NCBI GenBank assembly: GCA_965203685.1 | Contig: OZ241908.1 | Location: forward strand, 4,960,001-5,024,000 | Source: VXYL01 sp965203685 | GTDB lineage: Bacteria > Pseudomonadota > Gammaproteobacteria > Pseudomonadales > Azotimanducaceae | Reading direction: 5' to 3' | DNA: 64,000 nucleotides | In this document: in pieces, positions 8,149 to 16,891 of the stretch | Position numbering within the stretch: the first letter of the stretch is position 1 | Layout of the letters: every line of letters starts with the position of its first letter | Notes under the pieces: model-generated | What the model was told of the DNA's origin: nothing | Seen by the model: only the letters and a program-made list of their open reading frames with translations | The model's database searches: none | Program-made: the position numbers and the translations under genes

Positions 8149-9567
8149 ATGTCCATTCGTCACTTTCCCAAGCTCGCCACCCAACTCACGCTCTGTGTGC
8201 TCTTGATCTGCGGCGCCCGCCAGGCAACGGCCGCGGAGGTCTGGGTCGTCGGGCTGCAAGGCGCCATCGGCCCCGCCTACGCCGACTACTTCATCCGCGC
8301 ATTGGAACGCGGCGAGGAAGAGGGCATCGACTTGCTGGTGCTGCGGCTCGATACGCCGGGCGGTCTCGACAAGTCCATGCGCGACATGATCAAGGCGATC
8401 CTTGCCTCGCGCGTCCCCGTCGCGACCTATGTCGCCCCCAACGGCTCACGTGCGGCAAGCGCCGGCACCTACATCATGTACGCGAGCCATATAGCCGCCA
8501 TGGCGCCGGCGACGAACATCGGCTCCTCGACCCCGGTCAGCATCGGCGGCGAAGGCGGTTCGCCTTTTCCGATCCCCGGCGCGCCCGATCCCGTTGGCGG
8601 AGAGGACGACGGCGAGGACACGGAGGCAGACGAAGCAGAAGACGGCGACGGCGACGACGCCCCGGCCGACGTGCCGCAGTCCGGCACGGCCATGGAGCGC
8701 AAGGTGGTCAACGACGCCGTCTCCTACATCAAGGGCCTCGCCGAGTTGCGCGGACGCAACGTCGAGTGGGCGGAAGCCACGGTCCGCGAGGCCTCTAACC
8801 TGACCGCATCCGAGGCATTGGCGCTCAACGTCATCGATATCGTGGCCGACGACCTGTCGTCGCTGTTGGCGGACATCAACGGGCGCACGGTGAACGCGGC
8901 CGGTATGGACGTGGTGATCGACACCACCGAGGCGGACATCGAGTTCATCGAGCCGGATTGGCGCTACGAACTGCTCGGCGTCATCACCGACCCGAATGTC
9001 GCCTACATCCTGCTGATGATCGGCATCTACGGTCTGATCCTCGAGTTCTACAACCCGGGCATGGGCATCGGCGCGGTCGTCGGCGTGATCTGCCTGCTGC
9101 TCGGCGCGTTCGCCCTGCAGATGTTGCCGATCAACTATGCCGGGCTTGCGCTGTTGATCGTCGGGATCGGGCTGTTGGCGGCGGAGGCGTTCTCACCGAG
9201 TTTCGGCGTGTTCGGCGTGGGCGGCGTGATAGCCTTCGTGATCGGTTCGATCATCCTCATGGACACCGACTTGCCGGGCTACCAGATCTCCTACCCGATC
9301 ATCGCGGCCTTCGCGTTCGTCTCCGCGGGTGTCGCCGTGTTCGCGCTCGGTGCCGCGCTGCGTGCACGCAAGGCCAGATCGGCGACCGGCAAGGAAAGCA
9401 TGATCGGCGGCCGGGCCGAAGTGATCGACGACTTCGAGGGCGAAGGTCGCGTGCGCGCCTTCGGCGAAGTCTGGCAGGCGCGCGGCGAACAGCCGCTCGT
9501 AAAAGGCGACCGCGTAGAGATCGTCGGCGTGGACGGCGTGTGGGTGCTCGTCGAACGGGCAACGTAA
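8149..9567 (+). CDS. NfeD-family membrane serine protease (ClpP-like domain plus NfeD domain)
   Basis: A 472-residue protein with a signal peptide (1-28), a ClpP-class protease domain, four to five transmembrane segments (about 285-410) and a C-terminal NfeD OB-fold domain ending 'GVWVLVERAT'. The likely Ser-Lys dyad is S104 in 'SRAASAGTY' and K185 in 'MERKVVNDA', as in the 1510-N/NfeD proteases that cleave stomatin-type partners. A strongly acidic insertion (about 147-173, mostly D/E/G) separates the two. ATG 8149 is used because GGAGGAGG precedes it; the ATG at 8134 lies upstream of that site. The slipin gene starts 33 nt downstream, the classic NfeD-stomatin operon. Confidence 0.9.
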   Translation: MSIRHFPKLATQLTLCVLLICGARQATAAEVWVVGLQGAIGPAYADYFIRALERGEEEGIDLLVLRLDTPGGLDKSMRDMIKAILASRVPVATYVAPNGSRAASAGTYIMYASHIAAMAPATNIGSSTPVSIGGEGGSPFPIPGAPDPVGGEDDGEDTEADEAEDGDGDDAPADVPQSGTAMERKVVNDAVSYIKGLAELRGRNVEWAEATVREASNLTASEALALNVIDIVADDLSSLLADINGRTVNAAGMDVVIDTTEADIEFIEPDWRYELLGVITDPNVAYILLMIGIYGLILEFYNPGMGIGAVVGVICLLLGAFALQMLPINYAGLALLIVGIGLLAAEAFSPSFGVFGVGGVIAFVIGSIILMDTDLPGYQISYPIIAAFAFVSAGVAVFALGAALRARKARSATGKESMIGGRAEVIDDFEGEGRVRAFGEVWQARGEQPLVKGDRVEIVGVDGVWVLVERAT

Positions 9568-9600
9568 CCAAAGGTCATACGACCCAAGAGGGACTACGTC

Positions 9601-10386
9601 ATGGAAATATTCACAGGCATCGTCATCGCCGCCGTGCTCGCCATCCTTGCGAGCGCCTTCCGCGTGCTCCGCGAGTACGAACGCGGCGTCGTCTTCCTCC
9701 TCGGGCGCTACCAGCGCGTCAAGGGGCCGGGGCTGATCATCATCATCCCCTTGCTGCAGCAGATGGTCCGTGTCGACCTGCGTACGATCGTCATGGACGT
9801 GCCGACGCAAGATCTGATCACGCGTGACAACGTTTCGGTGCAGGTCAACGCCGTCTTGTACTTCCGGGTGATCGACCCCGACCACGCCGTGCTCAATGTC
9901 GAGAACTACATGGAGGCTATCGGCCAGCTTGCCCAAACCACGTTGCGCTCGGTCCTCGGTCAGCACGAACTCGACGAGCTCCTAGCCGAGCGGGAACGCC
10001 TGAACAACAACATCCAGACCATCCTCGACCAACAGACCGACCAGTGGGGCATCAAGGTGGCGAGTGTCGAGATCAAGCACGTCGATATCGACGAGAGCAT
10101 GATCCGGGCCATCGCCAAGCAAGCGGAGGCCGAGCGGGAGCGGCGGGCCAAGATCATCCACGCTGACGGCGAGTTCGAAGCGGCTGAGCGACTGGTCGAA
10201 GCCGCGCAGCGGATGGCGAGCGAATCCGGCTCCATGCAACTGCGGTACCTGCAGACGTTGACCGAGATCGCCGGCGAAAAGTCGTCGACCATCGTGTTCC
10301 CGCTGCCGATGAACGTGATGGATTCGCTCGGGCGGCTAGTCGCCGCTCAGGACGAGGACGACGGCGCGCAAGCGGAAGCGACCTAG
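9601..10386 (+). CDS. Slipin/stomatin-like SPFH-domain membrane protein
   Basis: A 261-residue stomatin homologue. One N-terminal membrane segment (about 3-18, 'GIVIAAVLAILASAF') is followed by the SPFH/band 7 domain beginning 'REYERGVVFLLGRY' and a C-terminal helical region rich in Glu/Arg/Ala ('KQAEAERERRAKIIHADGEF') that drives oligomerisation. Members organise membrane microdomains and are partners or substrates of the NfeD protease encoded immediately upstream. The next gene begins 9 nt after the stop, suggesting one transcript. Confidence 0.9.
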   Translation: MEIFTGIVIAAVLAILASAFRVLREYERGVVFLLGRYQRVKGPGLIIIIPLLQQMVRVDLRTIVMDVPTQDLITRDNVSVQVNAVLYFRVIDPDHAVLNVENYMEAIGQLAQTTLRSVLGQHELDELLAERERLNNNIQTILDQQTDQWGIKVASVEIKHVDIDESMIRAIAKQAEAERERRAKIIHADGEFEAAERLVEAAQRMASESGSMQLRYLQTLTEIAGEKSSTIVFPLPMNVMDSLGRLVAAQDEDDGAQAEAT

Positions 10387-10395
10387 CCTTGCCCG

Positions 10396-11577
10396 ATGAA
10401 CTGGGCGGAAATCAAGGCCCGCATCGACCACGGCGAGGACGGTTCCACCGAGTTCAAACGCACGCTTGAGCCACGCCAGGTCGGCAGGGCGATCTGCGGC
10501 TTCGCGAACTCGCAAGGTGGCGTCCTTATTCTCGGCGTGGACGATGCGGGAGCGATTGTCGGGATTGCCGACAACCCCCAATCCGTGGCGGAACGGCTGA
10601 CTAGCCTCCTGCAGAACGGATGCAGCGCGCCAGTTCTAGCGAGCATCTCCCGCCATTCCTGCGGCGCAAAGCATGTCTACTGGCTTGAAGTACCGCGACA
10701 GCGCGGCTTCGAGCCGCTACGCCAGAACGGTCGCGTATGGGTGCGTCGGGAACGCTCAACGGTGGAGCCGTCACCAGCGGAACTTCAGGAACTCTACAAC
10801 GCCTTTGGGTACATCCTCACCGAAGAGCAGACCATCGCAGGGACCGACGTCTCCGACATCGACTTGCCGGCCTTTCGGGCGTACCTCACGCAGCAAGGTT
10901 TCGACGTGGTCGCCGAACCGCAACCGGCCGTCGAGGACGATCTACGCAACCGTGGGGTCTTGGCGGAGTTCGACGGCTCGCTACACACCACGCTCTACGG
11001 CCTTCTCGCATTCGGGAAGCACCCGCAACTCGCGCCCCAAACGGGAAATTTCTGGATCGAATGCGTTGCCTACGGCGGCACCGACCAAGCGGCGGACGTG
11101 ATTCTCGTCAGCGAAGCCAAGGGGCGGCTGGACGAGCAGTTGGACCGGGCACTTGGATGGGCACGCGGGCTCGGGCGATTCGAGAAACACGGCGGCGCGC
11201 GGCGGAAAGACACGCCGCTCCTTCCCTTGACGGCGGTCCGTGAGGCCCTAGTCAACGCCGTCGTCCATCGAGACTACGCCATCACCGGGTCCAAGATCTT
11301 GTTCGAGGTGTTCTACGACCGCGTGCAGGTGACGAGCCCCGGGGCGTTGCCAAGCCACATGACGGTCGCCGCGATGCGAACCGGCGGCCGGACCCGGTCC
11401 CGGAACGAGCAGATGGCGAACTACATGCTCGACCGCCAATACATGGAGCGGCGCGGCCGCGGCTGGTTGGTCATGCGCAAGGCCATGCTCGAGTTCAACG
11501 GCACAGAACCGGAGATCGAACACGACCGGGAGAGCCGATTCGTCACCGTCAGTTTCAAGCTGATGCGTGAGCCCTAA
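10396..11577 (+). CDS. AlbA_2-domain ATP-binding protein (RecG-like transcriptional regulator/Schlafen-type)
   Basis: A 393-residue protein with an N-terminal AlbA_2 (Schlafen-type, putative nucleic-acid-binding) domain, seen as 'GEDGSTEFKRTLEPRQVG' and 'CGFANSQGGVLILGVDD', and a C-terminal ATPase-like region with 'VREALVNAVVHRDYAI' typical of the HATPase_c_4 module in this family. Homologues are annotated as putative transcriptional regulators or defence-associated proteins; function is not established. It starts 9 nt after the slipin stop and is probably co-transcribed with nfeD-slipin, which is not the usual context for this family. Confidence 0.8.
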   Translation: MNWAEIKARIDHGEDGSTEFKRTLEPRQVGRAICGFANSQGGVLILGVDDAGAIVGIADNPQSVAERLTSLLQNGCSAPVLASISRHSCGAKHVYWLEVPRQRGFEPLRQNGRVWVRRERSTVEPSPAELQELYNAFGYILTEEQTIAGTDVSDIDLPAFRAYLTQQGFDVVAEPQPAVEDDLRNRGVLAEFDGSLHTTLYGLLAFGKHPQLAPQTGNFWIECVAYGGTDQAADVILVSEAKGRLDEQLDRALGWARGLGRFEKHGGARRKDTPLLPLTAVREALVNAVVHRDYAITGSKILFEVFYDRVQVTSPGALPSHMTVAAMRTGGRTRSRNEQMANYMLDRQYMERRGRGWLVMRKAMLEFNGTEPEIEHDRESRFVTVSFKLMREP

Positions 11578-11608
11578 CCTGACGCAACCTACCGCGACGG
11601 AGGCCGCC

Positions 11609-13210
11609 ATGCCCATCGATCCCAAACACGAAAGCTGGAAACCCGGCATGCCCTGGGAGAAGGCGATCGACGATATCGCCTACGTCGAGTCGCTGGCGGC
11701 GGAAATGGGCGGGCCCGAACGCATTGCACGTCAGCACAGCGGCGGGCGCTACACGATCCGCGAACGCATCGACAAGATGGTGGATCCCGGGAGCTTCATG
11801 GAAGCCGGCCCGCTTGTGGGGGCCACCGAATTCGACGAGCACGGCAACCTGCGGGAATTCCTGCCCGGCGCCTACGTGATGGGCCTCGCCGAAATCGACG
11901 GCCGCTCGGTGGCGATCGGCGGCGACGACTTCACCATCTCCGGCGGCAGCCCGCACAACGTGCACAAGCACCAGCGGCAGTTCACGCAGCCACTGGCGAT
12001 CCAGTACGGCATCCCCTACATCCAGTTGGTCGAAGGCGTCGGCCACAGTTCGAAGTCGGACGAGGCGGCCGGCCACATGGGCCTGCCCTCGGGCGAACTG
12101 TGGTGGAAAGGCGTCGAACTGCTGACCAAGGTCCCGGTGGCAGCCGGGATCATGGGCTCCGTCGCTGGCGCGCCCGCTGCGTTCGCGCTCATGTCGCACT
12201 TCACCGTCATGGTCAAGGGGCAGTCGCAGATCTTCCCGTCCGGCCCGCCCGTGGTTCAGCGAGCGATCGGCGAGAAACTCGACAAGGAAGCCTTGGGCGG
12301 TGCCGCCATGCACGTCCACGAGAGCGGCCAGGTCGACAACGAGGCGGACTCGGAAGAGGAGGCGTTCGAACAGATCAAGCAGTTCATCTCCTACCTGCCG
12401 AACACCACGAGCGATGTCGCGCCGCGCGTCGACACCGGCGATCCGCCGGATCGACGGCCGGAGGAACTGCTCAACATCATCCCGGCCAATCGCCGGCACG
12501 GCTACAACCCGCGCAAGCTCATCCAACTCGTTGTCGACAACGGCGAGTTCTTCGAAATGCGCCGCCACTGGGCGGCGGCGCTGATCACCGGGTTCGCGCG
12601 GCTCGACGGCTACAGTGTCGGCGTGATCGGCTCGGACCCCTACAAACTCGGCGGCGCCATGGACGGGCCGGCTGCGGACAAGTACGCCCACTTCGTCGAT
12701 CTGTGCGACGCCTTCAACTTGCCCGTCGTCATCTTCCTCGATATGCCGGGGTTCATGCTCGGCTCCCACGCCGAGCGCAAGGCGACCATGCGCAGGGGCA
12801 TCCGGGCCTTGATCGCCAGCGCCGAAGCACAGGTGCCGAAGATCGAGTTCAACGTGCGCAAGGCCTACGGCGTCGCGGCGGACGCGCCGCACAGCCTCGG
12901 CCACCCGCACGGCCTCAACCTGCGCTTCGGATGGCCGGCCGGCGAGTGGGGCGGGATTCCCATCGAAGGCGGCGTCGCGGCTGCCTACAGGCGCGAGATC
13001 GAGAACGCGCCGGATCCTGACCAACGCCGGGAGGAGATCGAGGAGCGCCTGCTGAGCCTGCGCTCGCCGTTCCGGGCGGCCTACAAGGGTGATGTCGTGG
13101 ACCTCATCGATCCGCGCGACACCCGCCAGTTGGCGTGCCGATTCGTGAAGCTCGCGCAACCGATGCTTCAGAAGCTGGCCCAACGGCCAAAGCGGGCGGT
13201 CCGCCCTTAG
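11609..13210 (+). CDS. Acyl-CoA carboxylase carboxyltransferase subunit
   Basis: A 533-residue biotin-dependent carboxyltransferase of the propionyl/methylcrotonyl-CoA carboxylase beta family, which transfers carboxyl from carboxybiotin to an acyl-CoA. The N-half carries 'ARQHSGGRYTIRERIDKM' and the crotonase-like fold with 'IQLVEGVGHSSKSDEA'; the C-half has 'SDPYKLGGAMDGPAADKYA' and 'LDMPGFMLGSHAERKA'. Start at ATG 11609, with GGAGG five nt upstream; an in-frame ATG at 11567 overlaps the preceding gene. No biotin carboxylase/BCCP subunit gene is adjacent, so the partner must be encoded elsewhere. Acyl specificity cannot be read from the sequence. Confidence 0.85.
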   Translation: MPIDPKHESWKPGMPWEKAIDDIAYVESLAAEMGGPERIARQHSGGRYTIRERIDKMVDPGSFMEAGPLVGATEFDEHGNLREFLPGAYVMGLAEIDGRSVAIGGDDFTISGGSPHNVHKHQRQFTQPLAIQYGIPYIQLVEGVGHSSKSDEAAGHMGLPSGELWWKGVELLTKVPVAAGIMGSVAGAPAAFALMSHFTVMVKGQSQIFPSGPPVVQRAIGEKLDKEALGGAAMHVHESGQVDNEADSEEEAFEQIKQFISYLPNTTSDVAPRVDTGDPPDRRPEELLNIIPANRRHGYNPRKLIQLVVDNGEFFEMRRHWAAALITGFARLDGYSVGVIGSDPYKLGGAMDGPAADKYAHFVDLCDAFNLPVVIFLDMPGFMLGSHAERKATMRRGIRALIASAEAQVPKIEFNVRKAYGVAADAPHSLGHPHGLNLRFGWPAGEWGGIPIEGGVAAAYRREIENAPDPDQRREEIEERLLSLRSPFRAAYKGDVVDLIDPRDTRQLACRFVKLAQPMLQKLAQRPKRAVRP

Positions 13211-13216
13211 CCTGTC

Positions 13217-14395
13217 TCACCAGTTCGTGAACGCGCCGTCCGGCCGCCGCAATTGCGGTGGCCAGCCACTCAACGGCGCGGGCCGCGACTCGGCGAGCGC
13301 CTCGTCGAGTTCGACTCCTAAGCCCGGCACATCGCGGCACCGGGCGTAACCGTCCTCCCAGAGAATCTGCTGCGGGAACACGTCGGTCGCAAACGTGCCG
13401 GGAGCACGGGGCATCTCCTGCACGCCGACATTGGTCGTCGCCATGCACAGTGCGACGCCCGCGGCGGCGCTCACCGGCCCCAACGGGTTGTGCGGCACGA
13501 TGTCGATGTAGTGCGTTTCGCACCAGTGGGCAATCTTGAGCGCCTCGGTCAAGCCGCCGACGATGCACAGATCGATCCGCGCATAGTTGATGAGTTCCTC
13601 CTCCACGACCTCCCGGAACGCCCACTTCGACGTCCACTGCTCGCCCGCCGCGATGGGCAGACTCACGTGGCGAGCCAGTGTTCGGTAGCTGCCCGGGTTT
13701 TCCGAGCGCAGGGGATCCTCGATGAAGAACGGATGGTAGGGCTCGAGGCGGCGGCACAGGTCGACGGTGTGGGCCGTGTCCAGCCGGGTGTGAACGTCCA
13801 GGCATAGCTGGATCGAGTCGCCGACGGCTTCGCGCACTGCAGCCATGTCGTGGACCGCCTCGCCGACGACTCGCGTGGGGTCGAGGACGTCGTCCTCGGT
13901 CTCATCGCGTGTCGGCAAGTGCCAGCGCAGGAACTTCCAGCCATCGGCGACGTGGGCGCGGCAATTGGCAACGAGTTCGTCGAGATTGCGCCCCTGGGCG
14001 TGCGGATAGCAGACGACCTTGTCCCGGACCGGTCCGCCGAGAAGCCTGTAGACGGGCAGACCGAGCGCCTTGCCCTTGATGTCCCAAAGGGCGATGTCGA
14101 TGGCGCTGATCGCGCAGCCGTAGACCTTGTCCGCGGGAAAGAAGCCGGCGCGGAACATGCGTTGCCAGTGGCGCTCGATGGCGAACGGATCTTCGCCGAT
14201 CAGGATGTCGCCCAGGTGCTTGACAGCTTGGTCGATGGCGCCGCCCCAATTGCCGATACCGACCTCGCCCAGGCCCGAGATCCCCGCGTCGGTTTCGACC
14301 TTGACGATGAAGAACTTGCGCCTGGGCGCGGCGGCCTCGTCGTAGAAGCAGAACGTCTTGATTCCTGAGAGCTTCATCTTGCCGGCCCGTTGCAC
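13217..14395 (-). CDS. Mandelate racemase/galactonate dehydratase-like enolase-superfamily enzyme
   Basis: A 392-residue enolase-superfamily protein closest in layout to D-galactonate and related sugar-acid dehydratases. Metal ligands are visible as Asp in 'CLDVHTRLD', Glu in 'FFIEDPLRSENP' and Glu in 'IAAGEQWTSKW'; the general acid/base His is in 'IVPHNPLGPVS'. The N-terminal capping domain begins 'MKLSGIKTF'. A GTG at 14395 follows AGGGG with a 5-nt spacer; the ATG at 14377 is the alternative and fits family length better by six residues. It ends 6 nt from the convergent carboxylase gene. Together with the SMP-30 and Ldh_2 genes nearby it suggests sugar-acid metabolism. Confidence 0.8.
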   Translation of the reverse strand: MQRAGKMKLSGIKTFCFYDEAAAPRRKFFIVKVETDAGISGLGEVGIGNWGGAIDQAVKHLGDILIGEDPFAIERHWQRMFRAGFFPADKVYGCAISAIDIALWDIKGKALGLPVYRLLGGPVRDKVVCYPHAQGRNLDELVANCRAHVADGWKFLRWHLPTRDETEDDVLDPTRVVGEAVHDMAAVREAVGDSIQLCLDVHTRLDTAHTVDLCRRLEPYHPFFIEDPLRSENPGSYRTLARHVSLPIAAGEQWTSKWAFREVVEEELINYARIDLCIVGGLTEALKIAHWCETHYIDIVPHNPLGPVSAAAGVALCMATTNVGVQEMPRAPGTFATDVFPQQILWEDGYARCRDVPGLGVELDEALAESRPAPLSGWPPQLRRPDGAFTNW

Positions 14396-14453
14396 TCCAT
14401 CCCCTCAGTATGCGCTAGGTGCGGACGCGAACCATCCTTACCGGCCGCGCACC

Positions 14454-14873
14454 TTACGAGGTCGGTAAGGCGTAGTTCACCATCCAGTTGATGCCGAACC
14501 TGTCCGTCCACATGCCGTAGTAGGAGCCCCAGAACGTCTCCTGCAACGGCATGGTCACCGACCCGCCTGCCGACAGCTTGGCGAACACCTCGTCGCAGTG
14601 CTCCCGGCTTTGGCCGACGATCGAGACCGAGAAATTGTTGCCGACGGTGAGCGCCGGTCCGAACGAACTGTTGTCGCTGCCCATGAGCACGTTGTCGCCG
14701 ATCGGCAACGAGACGTGCATGACGTTGTCCTTTTCGTCGTCAGCGACGGGCATGTCGTCCGGTCCGTCGGCGAACGTCTGGAAGGCCTGGAAGTCACCGC
14801 CGAAAACGGATCGGTAGAACTCGAACGCCTCGCGACAGTTGCCGTCGAAGGTCAGGTAGATATTCAAGGACAC
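14454..14873 (-). CDS. VOC-superfamily (PhnB/glyoxalase-like) protein
   Basis: A 139-residue protein of the PhnB-like branch of the vicinal-oxygen-chelate fold. The opening 'MSLNIYLTFDGNCREAFEFY' and the closing 'WGSYYGMWTDRFGINWMVNY' are characteristic. Members form dimers with two beta-alpha-beta-beta-beta motifs; many bind no metal and have no known reaction. It lies between the enolase-superfamily gene and the SMP-30 gene on the same strand, 26 nt downstream of the latter, so it may be co-transcribed with it. Confidence 0.8.
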   Translation of the reverse strand: MSLNIYLTFDGNCREAFEFYRSVFGGDFQAFQTFADGPDDMPVADDEKDNVMHVSLPIGDNVLMGSDNSSFGPALTVGNNFSVSIVGQSREHCDEVFAKLSAGGSVTMPLQETFWGSYYGMWTDRFGINWMVNYALPTS

Positions 14874-14899
14874 GTCAACTCTCCTAACGGGTTGGCTGG

Positions 14900-15754
14900 C
14901 TAACCGATCGGCACCTTGGCTTCGGGCACCGGAAGGCCCGCAACCTCCGTGCGCGTTCGAAATACGCTGCCTTCGCGATCGGTGGCCGCGCCACCCGATC
15001 CCGTAACGATGTAGAGGTCCTTCAAATCATCGCCACCGAAGCAGACGCTGGTGCACATCGGCATGGGAATCCCGACGTGATCGCGAAGACGTCCGTCGGG
15101 CTCGAACACGTCGACGCCGCTGCCGCCCGCGACGGCGACCCACACCGAACCGTCCTCGGCCACCGCCAAGCCGTCCGGCGCACCGCCCTCGGTGCGCGCG
15201 AACGCCTCCTTGGGGCCAAGGTCGCCGTCGTCGCCGACCGCGTAGCAGAAGACGGTCTGACGACGCGAATCCGAGTGGTAGAGCGTTCGATCGTCGGGCG
15301 AGAAGCCGAGGCCGTTGGTCAACTGAACATCGCGCCCGACAATGCGGCTGCTACCGTCCAAGTCGATCAGGTAGAGATCGCCGGCGATCTGTTCGGTGCC
15401 TTCGAAGACGGGGCTGCCGAGCGATCCCGCATAGATGCGCCCCATGGCGTCCGTGGTGAAATCGTTGTAGCCGACGTTGCCGTGATCGGGGTCGCGGTCG
15501 AGCAGCACCACGGTTTCGCCGCCGTCGAACGGCTTGTAGGCGATGTTCCGGCCGCCAACGACCATGCCGTTGCGCTCGTGGACCGCCATCCCGCCGATGC
15601 CGCGACGGTGCGGGAACACGGTGGAGACCGCGCCTTGGGCATCAAGGCAGTACACGCCCCCGCCATGGACATCGCTAAACAAGAGCCCGCGGCCCGCCAC
15701 CCAGGTCGGACCCTCGATCAGCCCGTAGCCCTCTGCCAATTTCTCCACTTCCAT
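14900..15754 (-). CDS. SMP-30/gluconolactonase/LRE-family beta-propeller hydrolase
   Basis: A 284-residue six-bladed beta-propeller of the SMP-30/gluconolactonase family, which hydrolyses sugar lactones or related esters using a divalent cation. Visible features are 'EGPTWVAGRGLLFSDVHGG' with the first metal-binding Glu, 'VGYNDFTTDAMGRIYAGSL', 'LTNGLGFSPDDRTLYHSDS' and 'PDGLAVAEDGSVWVAVAGG'. ATG 15754 is chosen for the GGAGG upstream; an earlier ATG would add 14 unrelated residues. Divergent from the Ldh_2 dehydrogenase gene 53 nt away, so the two probably share a regulatory region. Confidence 0.85.
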   Translation of the reverse strand: MEVEKLAEGYGLIEGPTWVAGRGLLFSDVHGGGVYCLDAQGAVSTVFPHRRGIGGMAVHERNGMVVGGRNIAYKPFDGGETVVLLDRDPDHGNVGYNDFTTDAMGRIYAGSLGSPVFEGTEQIAGDLYLIDLDGSSRIVGRDVQLTNGLGFSPDDRTLYHSDSRRQTVFCYAVGDDGDLGPKEAFARTEGGAPDGLAVAEDGSVWVAVAGGSGVDVFEPDGRLRDHVGIPMPMCTSVCFGGDDLKDLYIVTGSGGAATDREGSVFRTRTEVAGLPVPEAKVPIG

Positions 15755-15807
15755 GGCCCTCCGATCACCTAAACTCCGCGCCTTCCCTACTCTCAACGCG
15801 CCGCAAC

Positions 15808-16872
15808 ATGTTAGTCAATGCAGAACGGCTTCGCCGCTTCGTCACACGCATCTTCACTTGCGCCGGGGCCGAGGACGCCCTTGCCAAGGAGACCGCCGAC
15901 CACCTCGTACTGGCGAATCTCAAGGGCCATGACTCCCACGGCGTCGGCATGGTGCCGACCTACGTCGGCAACATCGTGCGCGGCAACCTCCAACCGAATG
16001 CCCACATGGCGGTGCGCCGCGACACCGGCGCCGTGATTCTCGCCGACGGCTGCTTCGGCTTCGGCCAGGTGGTCGGGCGCGAAGCCACGGACTTGGCGAT
16101 CAGCCGCGCCAGGGAGACCGGCCTCGTTTGCCTAGGGCTTCGCAATGCGCACCACCTCGGCCGGATCGGAACCTACGGCGAGCGTTGCGGCGAGGCGGGC
16201 CTTGTATCCGTCCACTTCGTCAACGTGGTCGGCCACGAACCGCTGGTCTCTCCATGGGGCAGCCGGGAACGGCGCCTGCAGACCAATCCATTCTGCGCAG
16301 TCGTACCGCGCCACGACGATGCCCCGATTGTCCTCGACATGGCAACGAGCGCGGTCGCCATGGGCAAAGTGCGCGTCGCCTACATGAGCGGCAAGCCGGT
16401 TCCGGACGGGGTGCTCCGCGACCATGCCGGCGAGCCCACCAACGACCCGAAGGCGATGTTCGAGGCGCCGGTCGGCTCGCTCGGCCCGTTCGGCACCTAC
16501 AAGGGCTACGGTCTTGCCCTGATGTGCGAGCTGCTCGGCGGCGGCCTAGCGGGCGAGTGGACAATGCAGCCGGGCAACGAGCGCATCGGCACGGTCGTCA
16601 ACAACATGCTCATGTTCGTGCTCGACCCCGACGCCTTGGGCGGACGCGATGCCTTCGAACGCGAAGTGCTGGCAATGGTCGACTATGTGAAAGGCGCGGC
16701 CCCCGCTCCCGGCTTCGACTACGTTCGGATTCCCGGCGAACCCGAACGCGAAGCGGCTGCCGAACGCTCGGTGAACGGCATCCCCATCGACGACAATAGC
16801 TGGCAGGCGCTGCTCGAGGCCGCGCGACAAGCCGGGATGGGCGAAGACGAGATCACGGTGGTTGCCGGCTAG
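15808..16872 (+). CDS. Ldh_2-family malate/lactate/ureidoglycolate dehydrogenase
   Basis: A 354-residue NAD(P)-dependent oxidoreductase of the Ldh_2 family (malate/L-lactate/ureidoglycolate dehydrogenase; unrelated to Rossmann-fold LDH). Typical stretches are 'KGHDSHGVGMVPTYVGNI', 'LRNAHHLGRIGTYGERC' with the catalytic His, and 'GPFGTYKGYGLALMCELL'. The substrate is a 2-hydroxy or 2-keto acid that cannot be specified. The end is separated from the convergent ABC ATPase gene by only 19 nt, which contain the perfect small hairpin ACGGCA-TCCG-TGCCGT at 16876-16891. Confidence 0.85.
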   Translation: MLVNAERLRRFVTRIFTCAGAEDALAKETADHLVLANLKGHDSHGVGMVPTYVGNIVRGNLQPNAHMAVRRDTGAVILADGCFGFGQVVGREATDLAISRARETGLVCLGLRNAHHLGRIGTYGERCGEAGLVSVHFVNVVGHEPLVSPWGSRERRLQTNPFCAVVPRHDDAPIVLDMATSAVAMGKVRVAYMSGKPVPDGVLRDHAGEPTNDPKAMFEAPVGSLGPFGTYKGYGLALMCELLGGGLAGEWTMQPGNERIGTVVNNMLMFVLDPDALGGRDAFEREVLAMVDYVKGAAPAPGFDYVRIPGEPEREAAAERSVNGIPIDDNSWQALLEAARQAGMGEDEITVVAG

Positions 16873-16891
16873 CGCACGGCATCCGTGCCGT

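Noticed and set aside
6535..8259. 574-codon open frame on the minus strand
   Set aside because: Only its last 135 codons are the YjbR-like gene; the rest is antisense to the cysteine-synthase-like gene and reads as mirror-image codon bias.
11555..13183. 542-codon minus-strand frame
   Set aside because: Antisense of the acyl-CoA carboxylase gene, with no recognisable motifs and no ribosome site.
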